Part shown: one piece after another, positions 48,161-62,375 of the stretch
Numbering within the stretch: position 1 is the first letter of the stretch
How the letters are laid out: the number at the start of each line of letters is the position of its first letter
Assembly: GCA_028023455.1 (NCBI GenBank)
Contig: JAQFVV010000031.1
Location: forward strand, 1,242,001-1,306,000
Length of the DNA: 64,000 bases
Reading direction: 5' to 3'
Source of the DNA: Epiperipatus broadwayi
Taxonomy: Eukaryota > Onychophora > Udeonychophora > Euonychophora > Peripatidae
Notes under the pieces: model-generated
Told to the model about the DNA's origin: nothing
The model's input: only the letters and a program-made list of their open reading frames with translations
Databases searched by the model: none
Program-made: the position numbers and the translations under genes

Positions 48161-49061
48161 TCAGTTATTTTCCAATATATGGTTAACTATTTTGCTGATA
48201 ATAAACTCCTTCACAGGAACAATACGTTATTAGAAAATAGCAATAAATTTTTCAAACAATTGCTTAACCTTTTCATAAATGATTGCTCAATAGATGCTAA
48301 CACTTGCCATTTACTTTAGATTAATCCACATTAAGAGAAAAGTTTCCGATACAACAAAATGCTTAAACTGAAACTCTTTTTGATATCTATTTATTTTTTA
48401 ATTAGTCAAATTTTAAAGTCAAACAGAACATTAATTTAATTATACCATATTCAGAATTTAAATCCTAACCATTTTACCACTATCTCTTTTAGAATTTTTT
48501 TTTTCATCTCAGTACTGATCAATTTTTTGACATCATTTTTTCTAATTATAATTAAAATTAATATTTATACATGTATAAAAAGAAAAGTTGAAAAAATTGC
48601 AAAAGAAAAACTAAATGCAAGTAAGTTCACAAAATGTAATAATGGTATCCCAAGCTTTCCTCAAAGGTAAAATGCCGTGAAAAGTCTTACACATTTTTAT
48701 TTCAGTCAATGATGTTCATAAATTTAGTGATTCTATACTTAGGGCTTAATTTTTTATAATTTTACCACACTTTGGTCTTGATGTATATTGTAACTAGGAG
48801 GGTCATATAAAGGCTAAAATAAAAGTATTTTTTAAAAAAAAGAAGTTTTATTATTATTATTTAAGACATTTATACAAAATATGATTAATAAAGAATTATA
48901 ATTTGCAGTGATTATGGATAAATAGCCTGGTCAATACATGATGTGTGTACACATATGATAAATTAATTAAATAAAAATTACACACATCAATGTTTAAATA
49001 ATTTATCATATAAAAAAATTATCAAAAATGGAAAGTTTAATCTATTAATGCTGCTTTTACA
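48161..49061. other. A+T-rich DNA, nothing recognised
   Basis: Low-complexity sequence with no gene or repeat that I can support. Confidence 0.5.
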
Positions 49062-49490
49062 TCATACAATATAATATATCTTTATATAACAGCAATAATA
49101 TATATAATAACAATAATAATATCCATAAAAGCTCTTTTCAGCAAATATTAATTTGTGTCCATTTCACTGTGTTGGAACTATTATATAATTACAATCTACA
49201 TTGCATACATAGTAACATCTATCTCTTTTATATAAAATTAATTATAACCTATTATAACAATTTTTTTTTTCCGCATTATACATATTGTATTATTGTTATA
49301 ATCGGTTATAATTAATTTTATATAAGAGATAGATGTCACTATGTATGTAATGTAGATTGTAATTGTAAAATAGTTCCAACACATTGAAAAGGGCAAAAAT
49401 TAATAATTGCCAAAAAGATCTTTTATATGAATTAGGTATTATTATAATATATATTATTGCTGTTATATCAAGATATTTTATATTATATGT
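49062..49490. mobile_element. A+T-rich foldback / MITE, ~430 bp
   Basis: Arms of about 200 bp are inverted copies with small differences, sharing AATTACAATCTACATT, GTGTTGGAACTATT, ATCTATCTCTT and TATAACAGCAATAATATAT, around a T-rich centre near 49,260-49,285. No coding sequence and no family match to the other foldbacks in the window. Confidence 0.8.
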
Positions 49491-50357
49491 AATTTATTTA
49501 AATAAAAAAATTAATATGATTATTAGTTATTGTTTAGAATAAATAATATAAAGGAGTAATATATTCGTTCTTGATTGTTAATAATTTATTATTGCAATTT
49601 ATAAAAAAAATCCTTATTTTTATTTATGCAAAAGAGCTTATTTAATAGAATACTAGACAGAATGTGGGAAAATCAATAAAAGTTTCTTGAAATGACTACA
49701 TGATTGATAAAAAGAACATGATTTTTAAATAAGAAACTAGAGGAAGCAGATATTCAACTGAACAACCCAATTAGAAAAAATATCTTCAAATCTCAGATTT
49801 AAAAACTTAAACTATGAATTAATTATATATTTTAATAGCTCAGAAATTAAAAACTATTTGCTAAGCTAATAAAATTAAGTGGAAAGGTCTATCTCTCATT
49901 TGCTACTATATTTTGCCAAGGAATCAATTGGAAAGCTTAGCATGGAATAAGTAAATTGGATATTGCATATCTCTCTTCAAAACTAGTGGATACCTTATAT
50001 TTTGTTATATGTATCAAATCAACTAAAAAGCAAAAAGGATATACAAAAAATTATTGTTCAAAAACAAATTGGATATTAAAAGCTAAAGGATAATAATAAT
50101 AATTCCATTCAATTATCATGTTGACAGCTTCAACATAAATTACCAATGGGGTCCGAAGAGACACATATATTTATTGTTCTCACACTATTCAACTCAAATT
50201 TTTAAAAAATGGTAATATGATTTTATTTTTATTTTATAAAAAAATATAATTTCCCAAAGTGTTCTATATAAAATAAAATATCAATAATACTTTTATTTAA
50301 CAAATATTAATGTTAAAAAATTTGTAGTAATTAATGATTGATATGGAAAAACTTTAC
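49491..50357. other. A+T-rich DNA, nothing recognised
   Basis: No gene or repeat recognised before the RTE copy. Confidence 0.45.
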
Positions 50358-52608
50358 ATTATGAATTCTTGTTTTTTGAAAAAAATGTTAAAAGAAATGG
50401 ACATGGAAGTATCCAAATGAAGATACAGCAGAATTGGATTATATTTTGATTAATAGAAAATACATATTTCAAGATTGTAATGTTTTTAATAAATTTAACA
50501 CAGGATGTGATCATCGATTAGTAAGATGTAAGATATGTGTTAATGCAAAACTAGAGAGACAAAAATTATTAAAAAAAACAATATTTACAGTTGATATTCC
50601 TAATCTTCAGAAACATTTAATGAATTTAGATTAGAACTTACAAATCGGTTTCAAGTATTAGTAGATTTTGAACATGATTCAAATTTGAATGAAATTAATA
50701 TGAAAATAACTGATACACTTTTAAAAACTGTAACAAAGATAGCTGGTAGAAAAAAGCAGCAATTGACTGATCAAATTTCTACTGAGACTAGAGAATTTAT
50801 GAAGAAAAGAAGGAATATGAAGATATACAAAAATGATGCATTAAAAAGGATTGAATATCTCGAATTTTGTAAAATGGTGCGGAAAAGAGTTGAAAATGAT
50901 ATAAGAAAGTATAACTGTGAACTAGCAAGGAAAGCTGTAGAAGAGAATAAAAGTCTCAAGAGTGTAAAACAACATTTTGGTATTGGTAGGAAATTTATAT
51001 CTGCAATAAAAAAAAATGGAATTATTAATAAAAAGAGAGATGACATCATGAAATGAATAGAAGACTTCTATCAAGAATTATATAGTAATTAATAACAAGT
51101 ATCTCCTATGTCTATTCTATCTTCCGAATTGCCCAGAATTTTAAATGAAGAAGTGAGACATTCAATTAAATTTATGAAGAAAAGGAAGGCTCACGGTAAT
51201 GATGGAATTATAATTGATATATTAAAAGAAGCAGGTGAAGAAATAGAAAAAATTTTAGCAAAGTTATATACCAAATGTCTAAATAATAAAGATGTACCAG
51301 ATGATTGGAAGAATGCAGTATTAATATTAATATTTTAAAAAGGTGATAAAGAAGATATTAGAAATTACAGATCGTCTTTTATCAGTTTTATACAAAATTT
51401 TTACCAAGATAATTACAACTCGTCTGCAGAGAACATTGGATTTTCACTGACCAAGAGAATAAGCTGAATTTAAAAGTGGTTTTAGTACAATACATCATAT
51501 CCAGGTATTGAGAGAAATTATAGAAAGGACAAATGAATATGAGTTGCCATTATGCTTTGGATTGGTAGATTATAAAAAGACATTTGATTCTATAAACATT
51601 TCTTCAGTGATTAAAGCATTGGATCATTAAGGTATAGATCCAGGATATTATCATATTTTAAAGAATACTAGGAAAGTCAACACTGAGAAGGATGTAAGAC
51701 AGGGTGACTCCATATCTCCAAAACCTTTTACAGCAGTGCTGCAAAATGTATTTTGTGGATTAAAATGGGAAACTAAAAAAATGGAAGTAAATGGAGATTA
51801 TTTAAATCATTTAGATTTTGCAGATGATGTAGTTGTTGTTGCAAATAATGCTTTAGAGCTGCAGGAAATGTTGCAAGAGTTATCAGATGAAAGTAGAAAA
51901 GTGTAGGACTAAAGATAAATTAAAGAAACTAAAATAATGTTTAATGGATTTTCTCAAAATATGAAAATAAAGATTGAATATGATGAGTTAGAAGAAGTTA
52001 ACAGTTACAAATACCTTGGTCATATTATTAATACTGATGGAAACATAATGGATGAAATTAATCATAGAATTAAACTTGGTTGGAGTGCTTTTGGTAGAAA
52101 TAAACTTGATACTGAAAAGAAATATGCCTATGTGTTTGAAAAGAAAGGTTTTTAATAAATGTGTTTTACCAGTTCTTACTTGTTCTCACTTATGGATCTG
52201 AAACTTGAACACTTAACAGAAGAGCAATACAGAGACTTCAGACCACTAAAAGAAGTATGGAGAGATGCATGTTAAGAATAACAAGAAGAGATCGAAAACA
52301 CAATATATGTATGGGTAAGAGAACAAACAGGTGTTACTGACCTCATTGAAAAAATTAAGACTGAAGTGGAGTTGGGCTGGACATATTGCTAGAAAATATG
52401 ATAATAGATGGACAATTGAAATCTTAAACTGGGATTGTAAAAGACCCAGAAAGAGACCACATGTGAGATAGATAGATGAAATAAGAAAATGTGCAAGGGT
52501 GATGTGGAGAAGAGAAGCTAAAGATCAGAGAAGATGGGCTGAACTTGGAGAGATCTTCATCCTACAGTAGATTGATAATGGTTGATGATGGTGATGATGA
52601 TGATGATA
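50358..52608 (+). mobile_element. RTE-type LINE, longest copy, 5'-truncated, with (GAT)n tail
   Basis: The plus strand carries, in order, the end of an APE-type endonuclease (WTWKYPNEDTAELDYIL, FNTGCDHRL), a linker, the reverse transcriptase and the C-terminal region, then a GAT-repeat tail ending near 52,608. The endonuclease is cut near its carboxy third, so roughly the first 200 residues are missing. Several frameshifts and stops break the frame. Over the last ~570 bp it is close to the copy at 16.6 kb, which defines one subfamily. The trinucleotide tail and motif order identify the RTE/BovB clade. Confidence 0.9.
50405..52155 (+). pseudogene. RTE endonuclease-reverse transcriptase, broken
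   Basis: The endonuclease end with CDHRL, including the catalytic-type His, lies at 50,434-50,634. A linker frame of 123 codons follows (50,685-51,056). RT begins with IKFMKKRKAHGNDGI and VPDDWKNAVLILIF (51,108-51,338). After stops, motif A reads LVDYKKTFDSI (about 51,565-51,595), motif B VRQGDSISP (about 51,695-51,720) and motif C LDFADDVVVV (about 51,810-51,840), the catalytic Asp pair. The thumb follows with YKYLGHIINTDGNIMDEINH (51,937-52,155). All key motifs can be found, but at least six stops or shifts prevent expression. Confidence 0.85.
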
Positions 52609-54529
52609 CGCATATATGAACCTATTACAAAGTTATATATGATGGACACATTAATTAAATCTTTATTCCTATTTATATAATAAACACAAAATATTTAATA
52701 AGTGAATATGATTATAAATAATAACTTTTACTATGTAATATGTTTAACTTGAAGAGCAGAAATAAATTTTTTCTTATATCAGTATTACACGTGCTGTTAA
52801 GTATTGTTAATACTTGATAGATGTACTTCTGATCCATTTCATGAATCTAATGTCTAAATTAAAATAATTTAAATCATAAAAAGTAAGCAAATATGTATGA
52901 TTATTGTATTATTCTTATAAATTTATGATTATATAATATTACATAAACTTATATTTTAACATAAGTGAAATATTTTTTTTTAGTTGTACAATTTATTATT
53001 GCAAATAAAGAAATAGTGTATAAGTATTAATTTATAATTTTTATTATTATTTCTTTGATAATATGGCTGTCACTTTTATATTATGTATAATAAAATTAGT
53101 ATTGTTATCAAGATGTCTTTGATCTCAAAATTTTATTTATGCCTCTATTTTATTTTGAAGTTAACGTAAAATCTGTCAGTGCTGGATATTGCATTGGGTT
53201 TGTTGCATCTATTCATTGTGTTACTCTTGTTTTAAGATTTCAATATAAAACTTTAAACATTCACAACATGTACTTATACATTTCCTACAAGTCTTAAGGT
53301 TATTATAACTGGTCAGAGAAGTAGCATCCATAAATAAATCATCTAGCTTGCACAGCACTCATCATTATCAACTTACAAATTTTTGCAAGTTAGAATGCCA
53401 CAATCAATTATTTTTATTTCTACCATTACAATATACTTCTTAAATTAATATCACTATTAAGCAGTTTTTAAATTGTAATTTTACAATACATAGCTAGAAT
53501 ACTTTTAAATAAAAATATTACATTTTTACCTTTAGAGATAAAATAAAAGGTAAGAAAATCAAATTTTAAATTTCTACCATTTTTAACACTTTTTCATTAT
53601 GAAACTTTTTTTTAATAAGAATTTTATTTTGAATTTTTTTTAATAATAAATTATCAGCTTTCATATAATAGTTTTAAGATACATAGCTAAAATTATTACA
53701 GTTTAAACATGTAAGAGATAATCTTTAAAAAAAAGATGTACATTTTGCTAGAGAGAGAATAAAAGGCTAGAAAACTCTACCATTTTCATTGTTTGGTTTT
53801 TACTCAGAATTTTGTTTTGAATTTTTTTTTTTTAATATCAAACATCAATCAGATTGCACATTCTATTTGTATGGCAAGTGACAGATATGTACAATATTTT
53901 TAATAAAAGAAATGGATGGATTAAATGAATGTTTTAAATTTCTACTGTTTTATAAAGGCATTTGTTTTTATTTTTTTTATTTTGATGGTTAAAATTATTA
54001 TAATATGCATGCTACTAGTTCTTGAATTTTTTTTTTTTTTTGACATTAGGCATAAAGCCACCTTCAAATTCTGCTTTTATGACTTATGGTAAAATTATTG
54101 AAGTATACACATTTAGATTATTTTTAGACAAAACTAAGTATAGAAAAACAATTTTTAACACTAGAAATAGATAAGTGAATCAAACTGATAACAGTTTTAG
54201 ATGGATAATACATCTTCTATTCTAATGCACACTGCATGATTTTGCAATCAATGTGTAACTATAATTCAATGAAAAAAAGTATTTGCTCAACTAAATACTT
54301 GCTCTAGAAGCTTTCATAGTAGTAAATCTCATTGTATTTGCTTTCCAAAATTGATTAAATTTATCAGATTAACATTACATGAGTTCTGATATAATTGGTA
54401 TTTTACGTTCAATTTTACATTTAGTTTATGCTTTTAAAGACTGCATGAAGCTAATGAAATCACACTGAATAATTAATCAATAAATTTAAAATTTAGTGTA
54501 CTTTATATACTTAAATATTTAAATTGAAA
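52609..54529. other. A+T-rich DNA, nothing recognised
   Basis: Low-complexity sequence with many poly-T tracts; no supportable gene. Confidence 0.5.
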
Positions 54530-55100
54530 TTAAATTGAGATACTGGAAAATCTCATTGTGCTTATTATAACACTTATCTGACAGCCAATCAGATGTTATG
54601 ATAGCTGTCTGAATGACAATCAAACCATAAACATACAACAAAGAATTTACGAGAAAAGGGCAGCCACCCTTCTCTCTACTTTTCTTTCTATATATCTAAG
54701 CCAGTCATAAGTATTTAGATTTGAAAGTGTGAAGTTTTAAATATCTTCCCAATTAACTCAATGAGTTTAAATTATAAATGTACAGCGCAAAATCCTACAA
54801 TTTACTATGCAGCAGTTATATTATCTAAAAACTGCTGTGTAGTAAATCTTAGGATTTCGCGCTGTAATTGTGAAGATATTTAAAGCTTCACATTTTCAAA
54901 TCTAAATACTTATGACTGGCTTAGATATACAGAAAGAAAAGTAGAGAGAAGGGTGGCCGCCTTTTTCTCGAAAATTCTTTGTCGTGTGTTTATGGTTTGA
55001 TTGTCATTTGGACAGCTATCATAACATCTGATTAGCTGTCAGATAAGTGTTATAACGAGCGCAATGAGATTTTCCAGTATCTCAATTTAATTTCAATTTC
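54530..55100. mobile_element. Foldback element, ~570 bp (family B, copy 1)
   Basis: Arms of about 280 bp are inverted copies: GAGATACTGGAAAATCTCAT at the outer left matches the right end, then AGCCAATCAGATGTTATGAT, AGTAGAGAGAAGGGTGGC and TTTAGATTTGAAA-type blocks. The centre holds GCGCAAAATCCTA and TAGGATTTCGCGC around an A+T-rich loop. Noncoding. A diverged relative lies at 61.79-62.37 kb. Confidence 0.85.
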
Positions 55101-58100
55101 ATCTAAATGCACTTCGCAAATTAAATATTATTTAAATATTTAATAAAATAGGATAAAAAATAAAAATGAAGCAATTTTGCACATTAAATATTTTTTTACT
55201 TTTTATAATTAATCTAAATATAAACTTTATTTTTCAAAGAAATCTAAAAATAAATTTTGAATTATGTCATAGGATTTTCTTCCAATTAATTTTTTTTTTT
55301 TTTTCTCACTTTTCAAAACCAAGTAAGAAATTTAAAAATTTTAAAGACAAATAATAAAAGTTTGAAACAAATATATCAATTACAAGTCATATGAGATTTG
55401 AAATTAAACATTTAATTTATAAATTAATTTGTAAACAATATTGATGTACTATTATGATACTTTTTTAAAATAAAACAAAAATTCAATAGATTTGTGAAAT
55501 ATAGTCAGAGTACTTTTATTAGCTCCATGTCATGACTAAAAATATAAATTCAAATATAGAACCCGACTATCATTTCATGGTTATATTTCATTAGAAAGCA
55601 ATAAAATTATTTCCCTTCTATTGTACAAGTCCATTAAATGATTAATTGAATACTAGCTTAGATGATTTAAATAAATCTGTAACTATGGATATTGTCACCA
55701 AAAACAAATATGAATCAAAAAGAATGTTTTGTTACTGCTTTTCAGTTAATTTTTTAACAAAGATTATTACAGAAACTAGTGTTAGACTCGGTAGTGATAG
55801 ATTTGAAAACTAAAGATTCTTGAAGTTCAATCGGTCACTTCTGGGGCATGAACATCACATAACCTAGTGATTTGATTTTTGATTTTTCACAATAACCAAT
55901 GCTAAAAATTTATTTCACAGTCATAATTCTAAAATCACAAAACACACTAATTTTTATAGTATAATAGTAACTGAGTTCATTAACATGTTTAATTTTCAGA
56001 CAGCTGAAAAATATAGCATAAACTTAAATTTCTTTCAGATGGCTAGCTAACCAAAATTTTTTCACAAATGATTATCAAGCTATTTTTAACTCAAAGCTAA
56101 AAAAAGTAAACAAAAAATATATTTATTATTAATTATCGTTGATTTTAAATAGATTCGTAAGGTCTAATTCATATATATTTGTCAATATTAATATAAAAGC
56201 ACTGCCATTCAATGGATTATTTAACACTGTTATTTTAATTATTAGGTAATAGAAAAACAATTTTAAAAAGTTGTTAACAAAAAGAAAGCAATATTTAAAG
56301 TGACAATTCAAAAATAAAAAACAAAAAATTTATAATAAAAAATTATTTTGTTCAATTACTTTACCTCCATACAATATTTATCATTTTACTTTTTATGTAT
56401 GCAACTTCATTAATTTGTATATAAATTATTTATTTAATTTTTTTTTTTATGAAACTAAAAATATTTTTGAAATTTTTTTTTTTTAATTTCTCATTCTGTA
56501 AAAAAAAAATAATAATAATAACTTTTTTCAATAAAAAAAATTCATTAAAGAAAGATGTTCTAAAACAAATTACATTCTAGAGAATTTTATTTGCAAATCA
56601 AATTATGTTTGCTAATCAGAAATCAATTATTTTTATCTGTAACACATATTTTGTAAATTTTACATTGCTATTTAAACACTTTTATGCTAGAATTTTAATA
56701 ATAATTAATGCAATATTTTACATTAATATAAACATAAACTGAAAATATTAATTATCCTATAGGACATACATGCATGCAAGTTAAATTTTATGAACAAAAG
56801 AGTTAAAATCTGTAAAGCTCATGTGTAACCTGATCACTAATTTACAATTGCAGTTTATTAACATAGCACTATATAAATAAATACCTTGTTATAAAAAGAG
56901 TTAGAGTAGAACAACAAATTCAAATTTGATCTATTTTTAATATATTTATTGCAGAATACAAAATTTAATCTTCAGAAGTGATGTCCTTTAATCTCTAGAA
57001 CATTTTTAAAAAAAAAAAAAAATTGGCAATAATAAGTTATATAGAGTAAATGAATTCAATTACAATAACTTCTGATTTCAACATTTATTTTGAAATTCTC
57101 AGAATATATTAACTAAATAATAATGAATAGTTAAAAAAGATTTTATTTTTAAAAAACTATTTTCAGCTGAACTTGATAAAATTTAGATCACATTCACTGC
57201 ACATCTATCAATAATATATATATTTATAGACAGTTATCAATTTATATAAGAATTGCTTTTTAGGATAACCCAAATTATATGCAAATTTTAAAAAATTTAA
57301 ACACTTATTAATATAAAGTATTAAAGTATCTGGGGGGTTTTTTGTAAGGATCATATTTGTAGAATTATTCTGAAAACATTTTTAAAATGTTTATATTATT
57401 TTAAAATACAAATATAAAAAAATATTTCAAGCATTACATTTCTTCTAATAGTATTAGAGATTATTTGCAATTAACAGTTTTATAATTAATAAAAAAAATT
57501 TAACAAAGGTGACTTTCTCTCTCTCTATTGCTAAATTAAATTATTATTCAATTTGAATAATATGATAAACAAAACCATATTATACTTTTTCTTCTAATGA
57601 ATAAAATATGTTTCTCTCTCTTTTTGATTAAATACATATCCAAAAGGCTTTAATGCCTGAGAGTTCATAAGTTTGAGTATTGAAAATGACATCTGGACAT
57701 GATTTACACTCCAAAATCTGCAATTCTACCAATATACAAATAATGCAAGGTTCTTTTTCATTTAAATGGCAAGAAGTACAATTAGTCTACTGCTAAAATA
57801 AAGTAACGTTTTTCTTCTAATAAAAGGTAATTTCCCCTCATTTCATATCATTAAACTGAATTATTATTCAATTTTGAAATGTATGACATACTGTACTTAG
57901 AATGCTGTACAATCTAACATTATTTTAAAGCCTTTTTTTTTTTTTTTTGTCTTCTATCTAATTAAAAATGAAATTGTTTTAAAAATTTGTGAAATTAAAC
58001 CGGTTCTACACAAAATTTTCATTAAACCCTTACTTTGATGATTTGCATACATTATGCATCTTAGTGACATTAAAAAAACTCATTAAAGATTATGAGATGA

Positions 58101-58399
58101 TAAAATAAATAATGTTAAGATAATGGCAATTTATCATTGCTGATATTCAAGAATTATCACTTGATCATTCTATTCTATTGTTTAATCACCTAACATTTTT
58201 AGTCAGAAAATTTAACATACACATATATAATGTAAAAATTAAAAATATTGTGATTATATATATATACAAGGTTATTTGGATAATTTAAGAGAAGTATTTT
58301 AAATGTTATATTGTATCTGCAATCATGAAAACTACATATAAGAGAGACAAAACTACCATTTTACAGATTTCCAATAATGAGATAATTCTGTTTTCTCTC
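55101..58399. other. A+T-rich DNA, nothing recognised
   Basis: More than 3 kb of very A+T-rich sequence with long homopolymer runs and only chance frames. Confidence 0.5.
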
Positions 58400-61300
58400 A
58401 ACTTTTACAGTATAAATCTGTCAATAATAGCAACCTACATAAGACGTCTGTTGTGCAGCCTCAAAATGTCTTTGGATAATAAATTTGGCAAATTGGGAGG
58501 TCATCATAAAAAAAATGCCATACTCAATGTACATGAAAATAAACATTTAACATGCTGCTGAAGAATATGTCAGATCTTGTAAAACAATTTCAGGAATGAT
58601 ATTAATTATTCTTTCAACATTTCTTAGTTATAACTAATTTATGCTAAGCATACTATGTTAAAAGAATAAATAAACTTTTCTTAGTACACATAACAAGTGT
58701 TTATTTATAATTAAAATAAGATTCATAAACATTTTCATGACAATTCAAAAATACACCAAGCATCAATAAATTATAATTTTCACAATCTAATTAAATGAAT
58801 CTTCACATTACCAGATTTGCAGTTACAAGTAGCTGTTGTTTAATAGTAGGAGTAGAGCCAACCTGTCAGGACCCTGAGCAATGTTTTTATATGGGAGGGA
58901 GGGGGTACTCATGATAAAAATTGATATTTTAAAAAAATTATCTTATTTGGAGATATAAAAATATTCCTTTACAATTATTATAAATCAAGTCAAGAAAAAT
59001 TCTCTTCATCAAAATTTTTATTTAGTTTGAATGAGAATTTGTTTTTAAAAAAAACACTCAAGAAAATAAAATATAATTTCTCACATTATGTGTATTTTAT
59101 TTTGTTTACTCAAAATAAAATTGCAAAATTAATACTTACAGTGCATAAATATTATTTATTTATGATTATAAATTATAAATATTTTTACAGAATGAATATT
59201 TGCAAAAATAAAATACATATAATGCAAAAAAATTATATTTCATTTTTTTAATGCCTTATTGCAAATCCATTAATAACATATGTAATTTATTCTTTTGGAT
59301 GAATTCTGATTCAATAGATAAAATTGCTAATGAAGAGAACCGATCTTGAACCTATGCTGATTTCACATTAACATGACTAGAACATTGAGAAATATTTAAG
59401 CATATACTTTATTTATAGCTAAAAAATCTACATCTCTGCACAACCAATGTCTCTACATTGTATTACTTTGATAATGGTAGGGCCTTCAAATTACAGAATT
59501 TTGGCAGAAAAAAAATGTAATTATATTTAGCATACAATAAAAAAATTATTTTTAGATTTTCACAGAAAGCATAGATTATGCAGGTGCAGAGCCTTGTTAA
59601 ATGTGGGGCCTAGTGTGGCAGCACAGTTTTCACTGCTCTCATTGTTGGCTCATTGTTGGCTCAGAACACCAGTGACCATCTAAGAAGGTCTTATGACATT
59701 ACAGCAACCAAGTTGTCAGGTGATCAAACTATTTTTTTTTTTGTTTTATTCAATCCAGGATAAATCCAGAAAATCCATCATTCTAACATTATAATAAATT
59801 CTATTTAGCACAATTCATCAATGATATTTTTTATCTGAACTTTCAATCTATCTTTCACCCAATAGGAACAAAAGTAAAATTGTCTATTTTTCTATTTTTA
59901 AATATAAATTTTATATCTAACTGCATATAACATCATTCTTTCTCATTTGGATCAAATTTTAAATAATCAAAATTATCATAATTTCTCTGAATCTTATTAC
60001 CTCATCAAGAAAACATTTTTGGAATTCTTAAAAAAGAAAAGTATTGTATAGTGAAAATATATTCTTAAATCTTTGTTTTAAAAGGAAATATAAAAATGAT
60101 TTTCATGTTTAATGAAGAAAAAAAAATGATTTCAGGTTTCTTCTACAAGTGACCTATTTTACCAGTCAATATTTCAACTCTTCACAATCGATAACCTTCA
60201 GTTGGCTCTAAGAAACTTTTAAACAAATCATTTTGACTTGTAAATTTAAATTAAAAGAGAAAATATGTTCAATAACAAGACAACTAACTATATAATTGTA
60301 ATGTGATTTTTTTTTATGCCAAGTTTGTATTTGATTCAACAAATTGGAATCTAAGAACATTAACATTTCATCTTTCTCTGCCAATACAAATGTTATATTT
60401 TTTTTTTTTTAATTTAATAATGAATGAGAAATTAAAATATGAAGTGTGTGCTTGGAAGAGAAAAAGAATAAGTACAAGCATAAATTTAAAAATAATCATT
60501 TAAAAGTCAGCTGATTAGAATGAATTTACAATAATAATAAAAATGTAATCGCATTACATGAGAAGGGAGGGGGGTAAATATAAAACTGAAAGGCCAAAGA
60601 TAAAATTAGAAAATGACTTACCTAATTAAATCAATTTGATTTTTTTTAATAACAAAAGAAAAGAAAAAATTCTGAAACTAATAATAGAATACTATTGATC
60701 GATATTTAATTTAGCTTGGATAATTTATTCTGGAAAAATAAAACTTAAAATATCAATATAACTGAAACAAAAATAAAACACTTATATAAATGTAATTTAG
60801 ATGTAAGTATACTTTTTAAATCCATCCTTCTCCCTTTTTTATAATGGACTTAGAACTGATGCATGATTTTACAAATTGTCAATAAAATACGAACTTTTTT
60901 TAAAAAATAAAATGCTTTTAATTTTTTTTCCCCTTATGATTTTATGCTATAGCTTTAAATTTAAGAATAGAGGAAGGCTAGAAATGGCAAATTACTAGAC
61001 CATAACCCCCTACCAACTAATTGTCCCAAACATTTTTCAATTAACAAATTTAATATCCATTCATTCAATAATATACCATACATTCTGCCTAAAACATATA
61101 CAATTCATATTCCCAATTATTTTCACCATACTATGTTTTCCCTTTCCTTTGGAGATTAATCCAAATGATATCCAAGTATATCATTTTTATTTTTTGGCTC
61201 ATTTTAACCTCATGGTTTTTTTAATCAACCATCAAATCGATTATTTCCCATTCATTTCAAGGAATATTTTATAATTTTAATTTCATTTTTCTAGTTCTTT

Positions 61301-61626
61301 TCTCCGCCATTTGCTTTTCCAGCATTTCAAAAGCTTATTTTAAAAAAAAAAATGTGTGCATTTTTTTTTTAATTTTTTTTTTTTAGATTTTATAAATCTA
61401 ATCTCAATGACCCCAATTCATTTAGCTATTGAAGTATTACGATTTATTTCTTATTCATGTCATTTAATTCTTTAAAACTTAAATGTGTTTGTTGATTGAA
61501 TTAATCATTCAAATCTGCATAGTGAAAATAATGATGAATATACTGAGCAAATTCTGAAATATGATTTCTACTCCCCCCCCCTCATTTTTACATATAACCC
61601 AAATATTTATTTAAAAATAAAATGAC
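58400..61626. other. A+T-rich DNA with three slightly G+C-richer patches
   Basis: Patches near 58,435-58,580, 58,815-58,920 and 59,580-59,720 stand out. The second follows an acceptor-like CCAGATTTGCAG (ending 58,820) and in one phase reads SSCCLIVGVEPTCQDPEQCF, ending at TGA, which is Cys-rich and exon-like but unframed on the right. The third contains a 12-bp tandem repeat (TCATTGTTGGCT). None can be assigned a function. Confidence 0.3.
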
Positions 61627-61698
61627 GGAGGCAAAACTCTCCATACATTAGTGCCACCCAATGCAAGAGGATTGGTGATCATGTGATGTTTAGTGGTT
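61627..61698. repeat. Terminal scrap of the 1.4/47.6-kb foldback family
   Basis: GGAGGCAAAACTCTCCATAC (from 61,628) matches the outer end of the 47.6-kb foldback. TGGTGATCATGTGATGTTTA (from 61,672) is the reverse complement of sequence just outside that copy (47,537-47,556). The fragment therefore joins an element end to what flanks another copy, so either the element is longer than its visible palindrome or the fragment came from a rearranged copy. Confidence 0.65.
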
Positions 61699-61784
61699 TA
61701 ATAAAAATAAAATGTTATTTTCATCTAATAAAAGAATGCGAAATAAGCAAAACACTGACAAATAAAAAGAAAATTACTAATGTA

Positions 61785-62375
61785 TAACATGAATTAATGA
61801 AAATATATTAATTTATTAAGCACAAACAGATGATGTAATAATAACATGAAAGACTAAAATGTTTAACAGATGTGCTTTAAACATGCTTATGTGACACCCA
61901 ATCAATGTAATAATGACTGCACGTGGAACTCTTAATTCTAAAACACAAGCCAGGAATACGAAAAAAAGATGGAACCCACCTTCTCTAATTAAATTTATAT
62001 ATAAATAAGCCATTTTGAACTAAGCACTTAATGAATTAATATATTTACATTTGTTACAATCATTTCATTAGATTTGAAAATTATTGCGTAGTAAATCGAA
62101 AGATTTCACGTTATGTATAATATTTAGTGAATTAAATGTGAAGGTGTTTAAAGCTCCATGCTCTTAGTTCAAAATGATTGGGTATGGCTTATTTATATAT
62201 AAATTTAAGTAGAGAAGAAGGTGGGTTCCATCTTTTTCTCGTATTTCTGGCTTGTGCTTTAGAATTAAGAGTTCCACATGTAGTCATTATTACATCTGAT
62301 TGGCTGTCATATAAGCATTTTTAAAGCACATCTGTCGAAGGTTTTAGCCTTTCATGTTATTATAACATGAATTAA
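61785..62375. mobile_element. Foldback element, ~590 bp (family B, copy 2)
   Basis: Arms are inverted copies sharing AAAGCACATCTGT, GGAACTCTTAATTCTAAA and GATGGAACCCACCTTCT. Several blocks are also shared with the 54.5-kb foldback in the same order: the central TAGTAAATC...GATTTC, a GTGAAG..TTTAAAGCT block, AAGTAGAGA...GGTGG, TTTTTCTCG, and ACATCTGATTGGCTGTCA. Similarity between copies is lower than between the arms of each. The 65-codon minus-strand frame at 61,816-62,013 lies within the palindrome and is a shadow. Confidence 0.8.

Noticed and set aside
50771-51049. 92-codon minus-strand frame
   Set aside because: Antisense shadow of the RTE linker region; hydrophobic text results from reading Lys/Asn-rich codons backwards.
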